The position numbers and the translations under genes are program-made. Below are positions 5,855 through 6,314 of a DNA stretch of 6,314 nucleotides, one piece after another. Every line of letters starts with the position of its first letter. Within the stretch, counting starts at the first letter, position 1. The DNA lies in assembly GCA_002343455.1 (NCBI GenBank), contig DDSR01000003.1, forward strand, positions 1 to 6,314, read 5' to 3'. Below the pieces are notes generated by a model. The model ran no database searches, was not told the DNA's origin, and saw only the letters and a program-made list of their open reading frames with translations. Source of the stretch: Deltaproteobacteria bacterium UBA2385. GTDB lineage: Bacteria > Myxococcota_A > UBA796 > UBA2385.

Positions 5855-5995
5855 GGGGTCAGGCCGCCTTCGAGCTTGGCAGGCCGGCCTCGGGAGGCTG
5901 TCTGCCGGCTCGAGCGTGAAGGTCGCCTCCAGCGCCAGCATCCTCTCCCCCGACCACCCCTCCGGGTTCAGCCAGAAAGTTCGATAAGCATTCGG
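5849..5995 (-). pseudogene. Possible gene remnant with strong coding signature
   Basis: On the minus strand the frame ending in TGA at 5851-5849 reads NAYRTFWLNPEGWSGERM, then LALEATFTLEPADSLPRPA, then an Arg/Pro-rich end. From the TTC codon at 5977, 31 of the first 32 codons have G or C in the third position while second positions are mixed, the pattern expected of coding DNA in this genome. The frame stays open upstream past the hairpin at 6019-6045, into the end of the next gene on that strand in a different frame. It has no start codon or ribosome binding site before the conserved-looking stretch. It is best read as the C-terminal remnant of a degraded or displaced gene. I do not recognise the family. 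Confidence 0.35.
5870..5913. repeat. Extended imperfect hairpin
   Basis: TCGAGC (5870-5875) pairs with GCTCGA (5908-5913), and GGCAG (5878-5882) with CTGCC (5902-5906), around a small internal loop. Inside, GCCT and AGGC (5887-5890, 5895-5898) can form a further small stem. No T-run follows, so it is not a standard intrinsic terminator. It lies within the possible minus-strand gene remnant and may just reflect coding sequence. Confidence 0.4.
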
Positions 5996-6018
5996 TGACC
6001 CCGACCACGATAACCAAG

Positions 6019-6045
6019 CGGCGATCCGGCGACCCCGGATCGCCG
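6019..6045. terminator. Strong hairpin terminator, possibly bidirectional
   Basis: CGGCGATCCGG (6019-6029) and CCGGATCGCCG (6035-6045) form a perfect 11-bp stem with a five-base loop. It begins 12 bases past the stop of the minus-strand gene, the expected place for its terminator. On the plus strand it is followed by TTCTTCGTT, a moderately T-rich run, so it may also stop transcription coming from the middle cassette. The T content on the minus side is lower. Confidence 0.7.
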
Positions 6046-6057
6046 TTCTTCGTTGGC

Positions 6058-6314
6058 TCAGGCGTCGGGGTCGATTCCGGCGGCGCGCAGGCGTTCGCGA
6101 AGCCGCTCGCGCTCGCGCTCGGCCTCCAGCCGCTGGTACTCGGCCTCCTGCCGCTCGCGCTCGGCCTCCTGCCGCTGGTACTCGGCCACCTCCAGCGCCT
6201 CCCGGGCGGCCGCCAGCTCCTCGTCCAGGCGCTGCCGTTCGCGCTCCTTGGTCAGCTCCCAGCGCTGGTAGTCTTCGCGGGCGCGGTAGTGCGCGAGGTC
6301 CTCCTTGCTCTGGC
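6058..6314 (-). CDS. C-terminal coiled coil of an Uma2-like protein (5' part outside window)
   Basis: The last 84 residues of a minus-strand gene are visible, ending at TGA 6060-6058. The chain starts QSKEDLAHYRAREDYQRWEL, continues as a Glu/Arg/Gln-rich heptad coiled coil (EAERERQ-type units) and ends LRERLRAAGIDPDA. That ending, a charged coil followed by a LR..LGIDPD-like tail, is typical of many Uma2 family (DUF820, putative PD-(D/E)XK endonuclease) proteins from cyanobacteria, planctomycetes and relatives. The catalytic domain, if present, is outside the window, so the assignment rests on the tail alone. Uma2 genes are often found in many copies, and their cellular role is not well established. 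A strong hairpin terminator follows the stop. Confidence 0.65.
   Translation of the reverse strand, partial: QSKEDLAHYRAREDYQRWELTKERERQRLDEELAAAREALEVAEYQRQEAERERQEAEYQRLEAERERERLRERLRAAGIDPDA
6106..6189 (-). repeat. In-gene 21-base heptad repeats in a 42-base alternating pattern
   Basis: Four consecutive 21-base units encode VAEYQRQ, EAERERQ, EAEYQRL and EAERERE in minus-strand order. The first and third resemble each other, as do the second and fourth, so the DNA is two copies of a 42-base unit. This points to duplication inside the coiled coil. Length changes would keep both frame and heptad phase. Confidence 0.75.

Noticed and set aside
1..6314. tRNA, rRNA or insertion sequence
   Set aside because: No cloverleaf with a CCA end, no rRNA core sequence, and no transposase or paired terminal repeats were seen.

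Overview
The window comes from a high-GC Gram-negative bacterium. The outer genes are extremely GC-rich, with third codon positions almost all G or C. Several genes have good Shine-Dalgarno sites, one product looks like a lipoprotein, and the right edge carries the tail of an Uma2-like protein. A myxobacterium-type (Myxococcota) or planctomycete-type genome would fit; the sequence does not settle which.

Left block (1-3270). A partial minus-strand gene (1-739) encodes a protein with two glycine-rich hydrophobic stretches. It faces away from a tight plus-strand cluster of three genes (1116-2123, 2162-2770, 2767-3270) across a 376-base intergenic region holding a perfect hairpin, a short 9-base repeat and a G-quadruplex motif. 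None of the four products belongs to a family I recognise. They look like structural or scaffold-type proteins (helical/coiled-coil, acidic low-complexity, mixed alpha/beta) rather than metabolic enzymes.

Middle cassette (about 3335-5848). The base composition drops sharply here, from roughly 75-82% GC in sampled lines to roughly 52-60%, which suggests separate ancestry. The cassette opens with a sigma70-like promoter. It then encodes a 121-residue predicted all-beta protein, a 503-residue protein with a divergent metzincin-like zinc site (HEMMH, a third His at metzincin spacing, and a downstream Met-turn-like segment), a Cys-rich probable lipoprotein joined to it by an ATGA start/stop overlap, and possibly a 46-residue ORF joined by a second ATGA overlap. 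A delivered or released protease paired with an envelope lipoprotein that protects against it, anchors it or is its target is an attractive but unproven reading.

Right edge (5849-6314). This part holds a short minus-strand stretch with strong coding periodicity (probable gene remnant), two inverted-repeat structures, a strong terminator-like hairpin, and the C-terminal 84 residues of a minus-strand Uma2-like protein with a heptad-repeat coiled coil.
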